The notes: generated by a model not told the origin, from the sequence alone. 64,000 bases of DNA from JAUVDZ01 sp042568205 (GCA_042568205.1 JBHPJE010000001.1:62001-126000), one strand, 5' to 3'; shown: positions 28,941-38,740, counted from the stretch's first letter. Numbers and translations are program-made.

Positions 28941-28970
28941 TTGACAGAATTATGATTATTTAGCTATATT
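28941..28970 (+). promoter_or_regulatory. Promoter before the small membrane protein gene
   Basis: TTGACA and TATATT are separated by 18 nt, 30 nt before the ATG at 29000. It lies in the divergent gap with tsaD. Confidence 0.6.
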
Positions 28971-28999
28971 AGTATGCCTATAAAGTAATCCATTTTCAA

Positions 29000-29293
29000 A
29001 TGAAAGAAAGTGGACCAGAAAAAAAAGAAAGCAAATTAGTAAAAGAAGTTAAAGAAATTTCTCTATTTCTTTCTTTTATTGTTATTGGATCAATTTATGT
29101 TGCGACTTGTGGAGCAATTATGAGGGTTATCGATCTTCCTGAAACAAAAATTGGAATTTCTGTTACAATGAAACCTTCAAAAAAAGGGGAACCACCAACT
29201 GTGATTATTAAAGTTACTAGACAATGCATAGATCGTATAGTTCATGCTGCACCCGCACCTTTTGCGAAAACAACTTATAAAGATTGTGAATAA
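29000..29293 (+). CDS. Small single-helix membrane protein
   Basis: 97 residues. A Lys/Glu-rich cytoplasmic start of about 22 residues, one membrane helix (ISLFLSFIVIGSIYVATCGAI) and a short basic extracytoplasmic tail with three cysteines in total. No family recognised. A promoter-like sequence lies just upstream, and cca follows after 27 nt, so they may be co-transcribed. Confidence 0.65.
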   Translation: MKESGPEKKESKLVKEVKEISLFLSFIVIGSIYVATCGAIMRVIDLPETKIGISVTMKPSKKGEPPTVIIKVTRQCIDRIVHAAPAPFAKTTYKDCE

Positions 29294-29320
29294 TTAGGTG
29301 CGCAAGTATAATGGTTGGTA

Positions 29321-30625
29321 ATGAAACCAACATCTATAAAACTTATCGAAAAACTTCGTAATGCCGGCCATGAAGCATATTGGGCTGGTGGGTGTGTTCG
29401 CGATATCCTTCTTGGAATCGAACCTATGGATTATGATATCGCGACTTCTGCAAAGCCAGATGAAATTGAAGACCTTTTAGAAGAAACAAAACCAGTTGGT
29501 AAAGAATTCGGAGTTATCCTCGTTATTGAAAAAGGACATGCATTTGAAGTTGCAACATTTCGATCAGATTCCGGATATTCTGATGGTCGGCGTCCTGATG
29601 CGGTTTTATTCACTGATGAAAAAGAGGATGCGCTTCGTCGTGATTTCACGATAAACGGAATGTTTTATGATCCAATTGAAGATAAAATCTATGATTACGT
29701 TGATGGCCAAAAAGACCTCGATGCAAAATTAATCAAATTTATTGGAAATCCTCATGAAAGAATTCTCGAAGATCAGCTCAGAATTATTAGAGCTGTTAGA
29801 TTTAAAAATCATTTCGGATTCCAATATGATCCAGAGACTTATAAAGCTTTAAAAAATCATGCAGCTTTGATTGCTAAGGTTAGTCCGGAAAGATTACAAC
29901 ATGAATTAAATAAGATAATTGAAGGCAACAACAGAGCAGAGGCTTTTGAAGATTTGAGCGAGCTTGGAATCCTTAAACATTTGATTCCTGAACTTGAAGA
30001 TTTGCGTGGAGTCCCTCAACCTTTGGAGTACCATCAGGAAGGGGATGTTTGGGATCATTCGATTCGAGCATTAAAGTATTGTGATGATCATGCTTCGCGG
30101 GATGTTAAGTGGGCGTCATTGTTTCATGATATTGGAAAACCTGAAACTTATAAGTTAAAAGAGCGAATTCGATATGATGGACATTGTGAAAAAAGTGCAG
30201 AAATTGCACGAGAAATTATGCAAAGATTAAAATTTTCTAGAAAAGATATTAATGATGTGACCTGGCTTATTGAACACCATATGATGATGCAGCCACTTCT
30301 AGATTTGCCGGAAGGGAAAGTTCGAAAATGGTTTCTTAAAGAAAATTTTCTCAACTTAATGCAGGTATTCGAAGCTGATGCGAAGGGGATTATTCCAACT
30401 GATATGTCGATGTATGATGAAATTCTGAAGCGTTATCGAGAAGTGTTGAAAGAGATGCCAGAAGGCAAACCAAAGCCATTTGTTACAGGTAAAGATGTAA
30501 TGAAAATCACAGGTATGGAACCTGGAGAAAAAGTAGGTGAAATTTTAGAAGACCTTTATGAAAAGCAGCTCGCAAAGGAATTAACATCGCGAGCTGAAGC
30601 AATTGATTATTTAAAAAATCTTTAG
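29321..30625 (+). CDS. cca: CCA tRNA nucleotidyltransferase with HD domain
   Basis: About 434 residues from ATG 29321; an in-frame TTG two codons earlier is less likely. The head-domain signature YWAGGCVRDILLGIEPMDYD carries the catalytic GG...DxD, and RRDFTINGMFYD follows. An HD domain near residue 250 shows LFHDIGKP and an EHH motif. The enzyme adds or repairs the 3' CCA of tRNAs, though the tRNA-Gly in this window already encodes CCA. It overlaps the bactofilin-like gene tail to tail by 4 nt. Confidence 0.95.
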   Translation: MKPTSIKLIEKLRNAGHEAYWAGGCVRDILLGIEPMDYDIATSAKPDEIEDLLEETKPVGKEFGVILVIEKGHAFEVATFRSDSGYSDGRRPDAVLFTDEKEDALRRDFTINGMFYDPIEDKIYDYVDGQKDLDAKLIKFIGNPHERILEDQLRIIRAVRFKNHFGFQYDPETYKALKNHAALIAKVSPERLQHELNKIIEGNNRAEAFEDLSELGILKHLIPELEDLRGVPQPLEYHQEGDVWDHSIRALKYCDDHASRDVKWASLFHDIGKPETYKLKERIRYDGHCEKSAEIAREIMQRLKFSRKDINDVTWLIEHHMMMQPLLDLPEGKVRKWFLKENFLNLMQVFEADAKGIIPTDMSMYDEILKRYREVLKEMPEGKPKPFVTGKDVMKITGMEPGEKVGEILEDLYEKQLAKELTSRAEAIDYLKNL

Positions 30626-31761
30626 ATTTTACGTAGATCTTCTTTGTCGTAAAGTTGTTTTTTGTATGTCCAGACAGATCCAAAAGATAGCATAGTGATA
30701 AGGAAAGCAAGTAGCGCTCCAATTATTGGTACTAATCCAATTATTACTAAAATAAATCCTCCAAGTGCAATCATCCCAAAGAGGGTCCATTTAGTATTCT
30801 TTTTTGGTTTTAATAATAAATATCCAACAAACATTGCTGCGAAAACTTTCGCAACGTACCAACTAATTAAGAATAATCCTAATAATATTCCTGCTAACGG
30901 AACTCCAATTATTGTAATTGCTAATACAATCATGGCTGCAATTGAGCAAATTGCTATTACAAAGCCAAGTCCTAAACTTCTCCATGGATGAGTTTTTGAT
31001 ACTTTTGAAGCATCTAATAGTGATTTAGGAACAAGGAAGACAAGAATAAATCCTATTAATAATAATGACAAATATTTAAGAAGTTGAATAACTAAATGAA
31101 ATCTAGAGAACATGTTTTCAATCTGGTTTCCATAATCATCTTCAACAACTGTTTTATTGTATTCGATAAATCCAGCAACCTGATCTTCAGTTAATTCAGC
31201 TTCACGCAAAGAAGAGTATATAAGATTTCCATTAATTCTTGCATCTGAAGTTAAGGTGATTGAATCCTGAATTTCCACATTAACATCACGATAAACAGTT
31301 CCTCCTAAAATCAATTTCCCTCCGCCTCCAATAATATCTTCATTAATACTTCCTAAAACATTTGCCATTCCATTTCCCATTATCAAGCTTCCTCCAATAA
31401 GTGAATTTGAGCTTATATTAAGCTGACCACTTGTTGCAATTACATCATCTCCAACATTTCCATTTAAAATAATTGTTCCACCAGCAGCTCTTACATCATC
31501 ACTAACATCCCCATTGATTGTGATTTGGCCTCCAACAACAAACAAATCACCATTTACATTTGCATTAATTGTTACAGACCCACCACCTATAAGAAGATCA
31601 CCATTTATAGTTTCATCTACAGTTACTAAACCACCACCAGCATATACATCATCTTCTGAAACAGTTTTTAAGTATAATTCTTCTTCTCCATAAAAGTCTG
31701 CAGCTAAAGCCACATTTGCAGTTAAAACAAACAATAAACAAATTGCGAAAAGTTTTTTCAT
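30622..31761 (-). CDS. Secreted bactofilin-like beta-helix protein with C-terminal membrane domain
   Basis: 379 residues. A signal peptide ends near ANVALAAD. The next ~140 residues are short beta-helix repeats (INGDLLIGGGSVTINANVNG, VNGDLFVVGGQITINGDVSD) like the polymer-forming bactofilin fold, but exported. Four or five membrane helices fill the C-terminal half. The architecture puts a beta-helix outside the membrane. I infer an envelope scaffold; the exact role is unknown. It overlaps the methyltransferase gene upstream by 4 nt (ATGA). Confidence 0.8.
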   Translation of the reverse strand: MKKLFAICLLFVLTANVALAADFYGEEELYLKTVSEDDVYAGGGLVTVDETINGDLLIGGGSVTINANVNGDLFVVGGQITINGDVSDDVRAAGGTIILNGNVGDDVIATSGQLNISSNSLIGGSLIMGNGMANVLGSINEDIIGGGGKLILGGTVYRDVNVEIQDSITLTSDARINGNLIYSSLREAELTEDQVAGFIEYNKTVVEDDYGNQIENMFSRFHLVIQLLKYLSLLLIGFILVFLVPKSLLDASKVSKTHPWRSLGLGFVIAICSIAAMIVLAITIIGVPLAGILLGLFLISWYVAKVFAAMFVGYLLLKPKKNTKWTLFGMIALGGFILVIIGLVPIIGALLAFLITMLSFGSVWTYKKQLYDKEDLRKI

Positions 31762-33155
31762 GATTTTTTGATTAAATTTAAAAGGAATCGGATGCCTCTA
31801 TTGTAAATAAGTTTAGCTACTGTTTCAATGTGATAAGTTTGTGGAGCCATATCTATAGGTTGCACGGATATAAGTTTGTATCCATGTTTCTTTAAAATCT
31901 GAAGATCACGGGCCTGAGTAGTTGGATTACAACTAACATAAATTATTTTTGGAGTTTTTAATTTCGCGAGCTTTTTGCAAAGTTTTTTAGAAAGTCCGCT
32001 TCTAGGTGGATCAACAACTGTAACGTCAGGTTTGATATTCCATTCTTTTACAGCTTTATATGCATCACCAGTGTGGAATTTAATATTCGTGACGTCATTT
32101 AGACTCGCATTTTCAATTGCGTTGCGAATTGCAGATTCATTGTTGTCAGCGCCATAAACCTGTTTTGCCTTTCCTGCTAATGTAAGCCCGATTGTTCCTG
32201 TCCCACAAAATAGATCAAACACTATATCTTTGTCAGAAATTTCACCAAGTTCTGCAACAGTACGATATAAAGTTTCAGCCTGTAGAGTGTTTGGTTGAAA
32301 GAATGCCTGAGGTAGAATCTCAAATTTAAGTCCACACATTTTTTCCAATAAAACACTTTTTCCATAAATAAGTTCTTCCACAGTTTCTGTTCGCCTTCCT
32401 TTATTTTGAATTATTCTAGTTACGTAGATAGATGTGGCAAAATCTTTTAACAATTCTTTAAATTCATTTTTAAAATTAAATTCTTCGTTTGAAATAACAA
32501 GGTTAACCATACGTTCTTTCGTGTTTTTTCCGAACCTTATTACTAGATTGCGTACTAATCCTTTTCCTTTTTTATAATGAAATGGTTCAAGATTGTGTTC
32601 TTTTGCGAATTTTTGGACTTTCTGTACTATTTCAGCTGTTTTTTCAGTTTGTAAGTAGCATTCTTTAAGCTCAAAAACTTCATATCGATATCCTTTTGGA
32701 TGTAGGCCTAATTTTCCTTCACTAAAGCTGAATTCCATTTTATTTCTATAAAACCATGGGGTTTTATTGCCAATGATCTTTTTTACATGTGGATTTTTGA
32801 ATCCTCCAATATGCTCCAAAGCTTCTTTTACCTGTGCTTCTTTAATAATTAACTGATCTTCATAAGTTAAATATTGCAAAGTACAACCGCCACATTCTTC
32901 AAAATGAGGACATCTTGGTTCGATACGCATTTCAGATTCTTGTATGAACTCTTTAAAGCGCGCTTCAAAGAACTTGGGTTTAATGCGAGTCAAACTTGCT
33001 TTAACAATATCCCCAGGAACAGTATCAGCCACAAAAACCACACGATTATCATAGTGTCCAATACCTGCTCCTCCAAAAGCAATCTTTTTAATTTCAACTT
33101 CTATGATTTCTCCCTTTTTATACTGCATTTTTTTAGTTAAAATAAGTGTACGCAT
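31758..33155 (-). CDS. rlmD: RumA/TrmA-family RNA (uracil-5-)-methyltransferase
   Basis: 465 residues. An N-terminal TRAM domain (IEVEIKKIAFGGAGIGHYDN), an iron-sulfur cysteine set (CPHFEECGGCTLQY) and a SAM-binding methyltransferase domain (VFDLFCGTGTIGLTLAGKAK, VVDPPRSGL, YVSCNPTTQARDL with the catalytic cysteine) are visible. The family methylates uracil C5 in 23S rRNA or tRNA; rlmD is the likeliest member but rlmC/trmA specificity is not excluded. The stop overlaps the next gene start. An alternative start (MQYKKG) lies nine codons in. Confidence 0.9.
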   Translation of the reverse strand: MRTLILTKKMQYKKGEIIEVEIKKIAFGGAGIGHYDNRVVFVADTVPGDIVKASLTRIKPKFFEARFKEFIQESEMRIEPRCPHFEECGGCTLQYLTYEDQLIIKEAQVKEALEHIGGFKNPHVKKIIGNKTPWFYRNKMEFSFSEGKLGLHPKGYRYEVFELKECYLQTEKTAEIVQKVQKFAKEHNLEPFHYKKGKGLVRNLVIRFGKNTKERMVNLVISNEEFNFKNEFKELLKDFATSIYVTRIIQNKGRRTETVEELIYGKSVLLEKMCGLKFEILPQAFFQPNTLQAETLYRTVAELGEISDKDIVFDLFCGTGTIGLTLAGKAKQVYGADNNESAIRNAIENASLNDVTNIKFHTGDAYKAVKEWNIKPDVTVVDPPRSGLSKKLCKKLAKLKTPKIIYVSCNPTTQARDLQILKKHGYKLISVQPIDMAPQTYHIETVAKLIYNRGIRFLLNLIKKS

Positions 33156-33174
33156 ATTACCTTAAATTTAACAC

Positions 33175-33597
33175 ATGCTCCACATACAAATAATTCAGGT
33201 AGGAAAGACAAAAGATAAAATGTTCGGTAAAATTGAAGCAGAATTTGAAAAACGGCTGTCTAGATATGCAAAACTCGACATTGTAACTGTTGATGATGAA
33301 GAGAAAATCATAGACAGGTGCGAAAAAGGTTCACATAAAGTTGCCTTAGATATGCGTGGAGATCAGGGAAGTTCAGAGGATTTTGCGGATTTTATTCAAC
33401 GAAGACAATTTGAAGGAGGAAAGGTTACTTTTATTATTGGAGGTCCATTTGGATTAAGCGTGCCAATATTAGAATCGTGCGATTCAAAACTCTCTTTATC
33501 TAAGATGACATTCACACATCAGATGGTTCGGATCTTCCTATTAGAGCAGATTTATCGCGCTTTTACTATTTTAGAAGGCAAGAAATATCATTATTAA
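33175..33597 (+). CDS. rlmH: 23S rRNA (pseudouridine1915-N3)-methyltransferase
   Basis: 140 residues, a small SPOUT methyltransferase. FIIGGPFGLSVPI forms the knotted SAM site and the C-terminus LSKMTFTHQMVRIFLLEQIY, then RAFTILEGKKYHY, is the family signature. It methylates helix 69 of 23S rRNA. It is divergent from the RumA-like gene, with only about 20 nt between starts. Confidence 0.95.
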   Translation: MLHIQIIQVGKTKDKMFGKIEAEFEKRLSRYAKLDIVTVDDEEKIIDRCEKGSHKVALDMRGDQGSSEDFADFIQRRQFEGGKVTFIIGGPFGLSVPILESCDSKLSLSKMTFTHQMVRIFLLEQIYRAFTILEGKKYHY

Positions 33598-33605
33598 ACT
33601 TGGGG

Positions 33606-33634
33606 TTGACAAAACCTTAGCAAACATGTATAAA
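33606..33634 (+). promoter_or_regulatory. Promoter of the Asp/Tyr-rich SLH gene
   Basis: TTGACA and TATAAA are separated by 17 nt, 33 nt before the ATG at 33667 and immediately after the rlmH stop. Confidence 0.75.
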
Positions 33635-33666
33635 TATATCCTTTGCTAAATTTTAAACCCTATTAT

Positions 33667-34605
33667 ATGCAATATCTAAAGAAAGCAGCGCTATTCCTTT
33701 TAGCACTTACATTATCTGTTGGATTAGCTGCACCAACTGCTCTTTCCTACGATTCATACCCTGTTCCTGTAGACAACAGTGGTACTTTTGGAATGTCTGT
33801 TGAAAACTTCCGTGATCTATGCGATGACACTGATGGTGAATGGGACGTAGTTAATGGACGTCATGTTTGTTACTGTTGGGAAGGTGAATTTAACTGGCCT
33901 GATGGTTGTCCAGAAGTAGAATATTGGTACGACGATGACGATGATGATTATTACTATGACGATGATTATTACTACGATGACGATTATTACGATGACGATT
34001 ATTATGATAATGACCGATATCACGATCATGATAGGTATTATCCTCGACCGAATTATCCATTTTACGATTTAGCAGGACATCCAGATGAATATTATGTACT
34101 TAAGCTTGTTGATTTAGATATTATTGATGGATATCCAGATGGAAGTTTTAAACCAGACCAACCTGTTACTCGTGCTGAAATGGTTAAAATGGCAATGAAA
34201 GCAGCTGGTGTTGAACCAATTAAAGGTGATGAAGATAGGAATAGATTCTTCACTGATTTAGATAACTGGCAAGCACCTTGGGTGAATGCAGCTTATCGTT
34301 TAGATATTGTAGAAGGCTTCTCTGGATACAACAGCGGAGTTAGATTATATAAACCAAATACATGGGTAAACCGTGTTGAAGGAGTTAAATTAGTATTAGC
34401 TTCTTTTGGACGACTTCCTCATGATTTAGAAAAATCTTCATTTGTTGATTCAGAAGGATGGATGGTTCCTTGGCTAGAAGATGCATATAGAATTGGATTA
34501 ATTGACAGTGATTACACTGGACGATTTTATCCAGCAGAACCAATGACTAGAGGAACAGCAGCTAGAGTAATTGTTAAAATGCTACAATACGCTGGAGACA
34601 TCTAG
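33667..34605 (+). CDS. Secreted SLH protein with Asp/Tyr-rich low-complexity segment
   Basis: About 312 residues from ATG 33667. Signal peptide MQYLKKAALFLLALTLSV..., then a short cysteine-containing domain (LCDDTDGEW, HVCYCWEGEF, PDGCPE). An Asp/Tyr tract (roughly residues 88-130) is made of YYDDD units, followed by three SLH repeats (IIDGYPDGSFKPDQPVTRAE and relatives). The acidic aromatic tract could bind calcium or mediate surface packing; that is an inference. It has a good promoter and is followed by another SLH gene. Confidence 0.88.
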   Translation: MQYLKKAALFLLALTLSVGLAAPTALSYDSYPVPVDNSGTFGMSVENFRDLCDDTDGEWDVVNGRHVCYCWEGEFNWPDGCPEVEYWYDDDDDDYYYDDDYYYDDDYYDDDYYDNDRYHDHDRYYPRPNYPFYDLAGHPDEYYVLKLVDLDIIDGYPDGSFKPDQPVTRAEMVKMAMKAAGVEPIKGDEDRNRFFTDLDNWQAPWVNAAYRLDIVEGFSGYNSGVRLYKPNTWVNRVEGVKLVLASFGRLPHDLEKSSFVDSEGWMVPWLEDAYRIGLIDSDYTGRFYPAEPMTRGTAARVIVKMLQYAGDI

Positions 34606-34734
34606 CAGAGACGAATAGTCTCTCGCTGAGCGAAAACTTATCGCGAAGCGCAAGCGCGAGCGAAGCGAGCTCAATTTAATTTGAATACAGTACCTTTTAG
34701 GGTAGAATGAGACATAGTAAATAACCAAAAAGCT

Positions 34735-35742
34735 ATGTCTCTTTTCAAAAAAATCTCAATATTGATTGCTTTGATTGGATTGCTTGCACCTCAGGTTGTT
34801 TTTGCTGAATATGTTACTGACTTTCGTGTAACGGTTAGCACTGATAAAGAAAACTATGATCTTGATGATAATGTTGAAATTACAATGCAGGCAGAAAATT
34901 ATACCAAAGAAGATACCACTTTAAATTTCACTACAGGATGCCAAATGGGTCTTGAAATATTTAAAGATGAAGAAATAATTTTTAGTGAAGATATGTATCC
35001 AAGAAATTGCAGTAATTCGCCTGCATCAGTACAAATCCCTGATGGGAAGAAGGCTGTTTGGACTCGTACGATAATGAAAAAAAATGAAGGATATCCATTT
35101 GATGAAAATGCCAGATACCGAATTCATGGTTACATTATGGATCATGAGGATGAGGATTATTCAAGCAATGCAACTTCATTTATATCAATTGTTTTTGGAG
35201 AAGAATTTTTATATGCATTTAATGATATTTATGATCATTGGGGAAAGTCTTATATTCAAAAATTAAATGATCAAAAGGTGATTGAAGGTTATGATGATGG
35301 GGGATTTCATCCAAATGATAATATTAATAGAGCTGAAATGGTGAAGCTTGCTTTAACTGCTGCAGGTTATGATTTAGGTTTATCAATTGTTGACGAAGAA
35401 TTTGTTTTTGAGGATTTAGATGAATGGCAAAGACCATGTGTCTATCAGGCTTGGAAAAACGGAATTGTAGCTGGATATGATGATGGAACATTTGCACCTG
35501 CACAAAATGTTACACGCGCAGAAGCAATAAAAATAGCTATGTTGGCATTCAATGTTGAGCCAAGAGAAATAAATGGGAATTATGCATTTGATGATACCAT
35601 TGATCATTGGGCTGCTTCATATATTAATGAAGCATATGTAAGATTTATAGTTGCTGGCCGTGCTGATGGAAATTTTTATCCAAATGAACCAATCACACGT
35701 GCAGAAGCAGCAAAAATTATTAGTAAATTAATCGAACTTTAA
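34735..35742 (+). CDS. Secreted protein with BsuPI-like domain and three SLH domains
   Basis: 335 residues. A signal peptide ends near VVFAEY. Residues ~27-150 form a beta-sandwich resembling the BsuPI (proteinase-inhibitor-like) domain (FRVTVSTDKENYDLDDNVEI). Three SLH repeats end the protein (IYDHWGKSYIQKL, VIEGYDDGGFHPNDNINRAE, and so on). BsuPI-type domains are often found in cell-surface proteins, and no protease target can be deduced. It is preceded by a 130-nt gap with GC-rich GCGAAGCG-type palindromes (34630-34675) and leads into the CapA-like gene. Confidence 0.85.
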   Translation: MSLFKKISILIALIGLLAPQVVFAEYVTDFRVTVSTDKENYDLDDNVEITMQAENYTKEDTTLNFTTGCQMGLEIFKDEEIIFSEDMYPRNCSNSPASVQIPDGKKAVWTRTIMKKNEGYPFDENARYRIHGYIMDHEDEDYSSNATSFISIVFGEEFLYAFNDIYDHWGKSYIQKLNDQKVIEGYDDGGFHPNDNINRAEMVKLALTAAGYDLGLSIVDEEFVFEDLDEWQRPCVYQAWKNGIVAGYDDGTFAPAQNVTRAEAIKIAMLAFNVEPREINGNYAFDDTIDHWAASYINEAYVRFIVAGRADGNFYPNEPITRAEAAKIISKLIEL

Positions 35743-35743
35743 T

Positions 35744-37135
35744 TTGAAAAAAGCACCATTTGAAATAGCGGTTTATATATTGGGTGCTTTTTTAGTTGGC
35801 GTTCTTTTTATTTTTGGATCTTATATGAAAGATATAAATGCAAATATCTTTGAAACAGTAACGCCTCTTTTTGAATCAACAAAATTTGTCGGAGCAATTG
35901 TTTATGAACATGATTTAGATAAATTTTTAAATTTTCAGCTAATTGAAGGAGGTGAAAAACCCCTTGTGGAGGCCAGATCTTTGAAAGGTTCTGAATTTGT
36001 TGTTGCAGCTGTTCGACCATCGCGGGATGATGCAACTTTCAATGCAATTTATGAAACTACTTTAGATAGAGTTGTGCAAAACTTTGAATTTGAGCGAGTG
36101 AAATATCTGGCAGTTGAAAATCCAAATGAAATAAAAAAAGCTCTTTATTATTTTGATTTGATTGGTGCTCATAATGTTCAGAAAATTGATGGGGCATATT
36201 ATTTTAAAAAAGGTCCTAAACAAGAAGTTGAAAATGTCGTAACTTTGCTAGGCTTTGGGGATGTCATGCTTGGTAGATATGTGCGCACTTTAATGGATGC
36301 GAATGGAATGGATTATCCTTTTAGGAATGTTGGCCAGCTTCGTGGAACTGATTTTGTTCATGCAAATTTAGAAGGTCCGATAAAAGAAGTGCGTGTTCAT
36401 ACAGGAAAAGCTATCGAATTTAGATTTAAACCGGACATTGTTTGGCCTTTAAAAGAATCCGGAATTAATATTGTGAGTATTGCGAATAATCATGCTTTGG
36501 ATCAAGGCTGGACTGGACGCGAAGATACTAAAAAGCACTTAAATATCGCAGGTGTGAGGTATTTTGGGCATCCTAAAAATGAAATTGAAGATAATGCATA
36601 TATTACTGAAGTTAGTGGTAAAAAGTTTGCTTTTGTGGGTTTTGATGATGTTGTTTATAAGATTAATGGAGATGAAGCAAGAGAGCTAATTGCGCGATTG
36701 GATGGCGAAGTTGATTATGTTGTTGTTTCAGTCCATTGGGGAGTTGAATATGTGCATACTCCAACTACAAGAAAAGTGAATTTTGCGCATGACTGGATTG
36801 ATAATGGTGCAGATTTGATTATAGGACATCATCCGCATGTAGTTCAGACAATGGAGGTTTATAATGGTGTGCCGATTTTTTATTCTTTAGGGAATTTTGT
36901 GTTTGATCAATATTGGAGTGGTGATACGCAGGAGGGGATGGGCTTTGGTGTTGAGATTTCTGATGATGGATATGTTGTTTATTTATATCCTTACAAATTG
37001 CCTAATAGCCAGCCTGAATTTATGGTTGGACAAGCCAGGCAGGCATTTTTAGATAAATTTATTTCTTGGGGAGCATATCATGAGGAACTTGCTGCTCAAA
37101 TTAGAGATGGAAGGCTTGTAGTAGAGCGAAATTAA
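35744..37135 (+). CDS. CapA-family (PGA_cap) metallophosphatase-like protein
   Basis: 463 residues from a TTG start. I accept TTG because it supplies the N-terminal membrane anchor (IAVYILGAFLVGVLFIFGS) and begins 1 nt after the preceding stop. The PGA_cap domain shows LLGFGDVMLGRYV, ANLEGPI, IANNHALDQG, VSVHWGVEY, IGHHPHVVQ and FYSLGNFVFDQ, the metal-binding motifs of the family. CapA takes part in poly-gamma-glutamate capsule formation, but many homologues have unknown substrates. It is probably co-transcribed with the SLH gene upstream. Confidence 0.88.
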   Translation: MKKAPFEIAVYILGAFLVGVLFIFGSYMKDINANIFETVTPLFESTKFVGAIVYEHDLDKFLNFQLIEGGEKPLVEARSLKGSEFVVAAVRPSRDDATFNAIYETTLDRVVQNFEFERVKYLAVENPNEIKKALYYFDLIGAHNVQKIDGAYYFKKGPKQEVENVVTLLGFGDVMLGRYVRTLMDANGMDYPFRNVGQLRGTDFVHANLEGPIKEVRVHTGKAIEFRFKPDIVWPLKESGINIVSIANNHALDQGWTGREDTKKHLNIAGVRYFGHPKNEIEDNAYITEVSGKKFAFVGFDDVVYKINGDEARELIARLDGEVDYVVVSVHWGVEYVHTPTTRKVNFAHDWIDNGADLIIGHHPHVVQTMEVYNGVPIFYSLGNFVFDQYWSGDTQEGMGFGVEISDDGYVVYLYPYKLPNSQPEFMVGQARQAFLDKFISWGAYHEELAAQIRDGRLVVERN

Positions 37136-37172
37136 TGGTATAATATATAAACAGAAATTAAAAAAATATTAT

Positions 37173-38591
37173 ATGAAAATTGAGTTTATTGGAGCAGCGC
37201 AAGAAGTGACTGGTTCAAAACATTTGATTCATGCTAATGGCAAGAAGATTTTATTAGACTGTGGAATGTTTCAGGGAAAACGTAAAGACGCTCGGAAGAA
37301 AAATGAAAATTTCCCTTTTGACCCTGCTGAAATAGATGCAGTCGTTTTATCTCATGCACATATCGATCATAGTGGATTATTGCCTTTACTAGTGAAAAAA
37401 GGTTTTAAAGGACCTATTTATTCAACTCATGCAACTCGTGATTTATGCCATTATATGTTGATGGATAGTGCATACATCCAGGAACGTGAAGCAGAATATA
37501 TTAATAGGAAGAAGTTGAAAAAAGGTGAGCCTCAGATTGAGCCTTTGTATAATTGTGATGATGCCCAGCAGACTTTAGGGCAGTTTAATGCAGTTGGATA
37601 CGACAGATCCTTTGTAGTTGAAGATGCTTTAGTTGCTTGTTTTTATGAAGCAGGTCATATTTTAGGTTCTGCTACTGTTCATTTGATTGTTTATGAAAAA
37701 GATATTGATAAAAGAACTACGATTGGATTTAGTGGAGATCTTGGACGAAAAAATATTCCATTATTAAAAGATCCACAGGTTTTACCACAAAGTGATTATT
37801 ATATTACTGAATGTACTTATGGTAATCGATTGCATGAATCTTTTGATGAATTAGATACAATGCTAATTGATATTGTTAATGAAACTTATAAAAAAGGTGG
37901 AAAACTTATTATTCCAGCATTTTCTGTAGGGCGAACGCAGGAAGTTGTTTATCGGCTTAATCAAGCAACAAAAGACGGATTGATTCCTGAATTTCCAATC
38001 TTTGTAGACAGCCCTTTATCAGGAAATGTTACAGAAGTTTTCTCAGCTCATCCTGAATGTTTTGACCGTGAAACTTACCGTGAATTTATTGATAATCGTT
38101 TAAATCCTTTTGGATTTGGAAAGATTAAATATATTACTGATGTTGAAGATTCAAAGAAATTAAATACCTATGATAAACCATGTATTATTATTTCAGCTTC
38201 AGGAATGTGCGAGTTTGGACGAATTCTTCATCATTTAAAGAATAATATTGAAGATCCAAAAAATACAATAATGATAGTTGGATATCAGGCTGAACACACA
38301 CTTGGACGTCGTTTAATTGAAAAACAAAAAGTAGTTAATATATTCGGAGAACCTTATACCCTCCGAGCTGACGTTTACAAAGTAAATGCATTCTCAGCTC
38401 ACGCAGACAGAAGTGATTTATTAGATTACACAAGTAGAATCGAAGGAGTTAAAAAGGTATTCCTTGTACATGGCGAACATGATCAAGGATTCAAATTTAA
38501 GGACGTTCTTGCTGAAAATGGCTTTAAAAATGTAGTAATGCCAGCCCCTGGTGATATTTATGACTGTACAACTGATAAATGGGTACAATAA
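37173..38591 (+). CDS. Beta-CASP metallo-beta-lactamase-fold RNA-processing nuclease
   Basis: 472 residues. The MBL motifs LSHAHIDHSG, TECTYGNRLH and FSAHADRSDLLDYT, and the beta-CASP insert (FSVGRTQEVVYRLNQ; SASGMCEFGRILHHL) are complete. Relatives act as endo- or 5'-exoribonucleases, including archaeal CPSF-like and bacterial enzymes. Without an RNase J C-terminal domain it is closer to the CPSF/YSH1-like group. It is the last gene before the tRNA-Gly that begins the accessory array. Confidence 0.92.
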   Translation: MKIEFIGAAQEVTGSKHLIHANGKKILLDCGMFQGKRKDARKKNENFPFDPAEIDAVVLSHAHIDHSGLLPLLVKKGFKGPIYSTHATRDLCHYMLMDSAYIQEREAEYINRKKLKKGEPQIEPLYNCDDAQQTLGQFNAVGYDRSFVVEDALVACFYEAGHILGSATVHLIVYEKDIDKRTTIGFSGDLGRKNIPLLKDPQVLPQSDYYITECTYGNRLHESFDELDTMLIDIVNETYKKGGKLIIPAFSVGRTQEVVYRLNQATKDGLIPEFPIFVDSPLSGNVTEVFSAHPECFDRETYREFIDNRLNPFGFGKIKYITDVEDSKKLNTYDKPCIIISASGMCEFGRILHHLKNNIEDPKNTIMIVGYQAEHTLGRRLIEKQKVVNIFGEPYTLRADVYKVNAFSAHADRSDLLDYTSRIEGVKKVFLVHGEHDQGFKFKDVLAENGFKNVVMPAPGDIYDCTTDKWVQ

Positions 38592-38602
38592 TAAATTTTA
38601 GT

Positions 38603-38630
38603 TTGAAATTTTTCAAAGGATAGCTATAAT
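38603..38630 (+). promoter_or_regulatory. Promoter of the tRNA-Gly gene
   Basis: TTGAAA and TATAAT are separated by 16 nt, 28 nt before the first base of the tRNA. Confidence 0.65.
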
Positions 38631-38658
38631 AAAGCTTGCTTTTGAACATAGAAAACAA

Positions 38659-38733
<75 letters not shown>

Positions 38734-38740
38734 AACAAAA

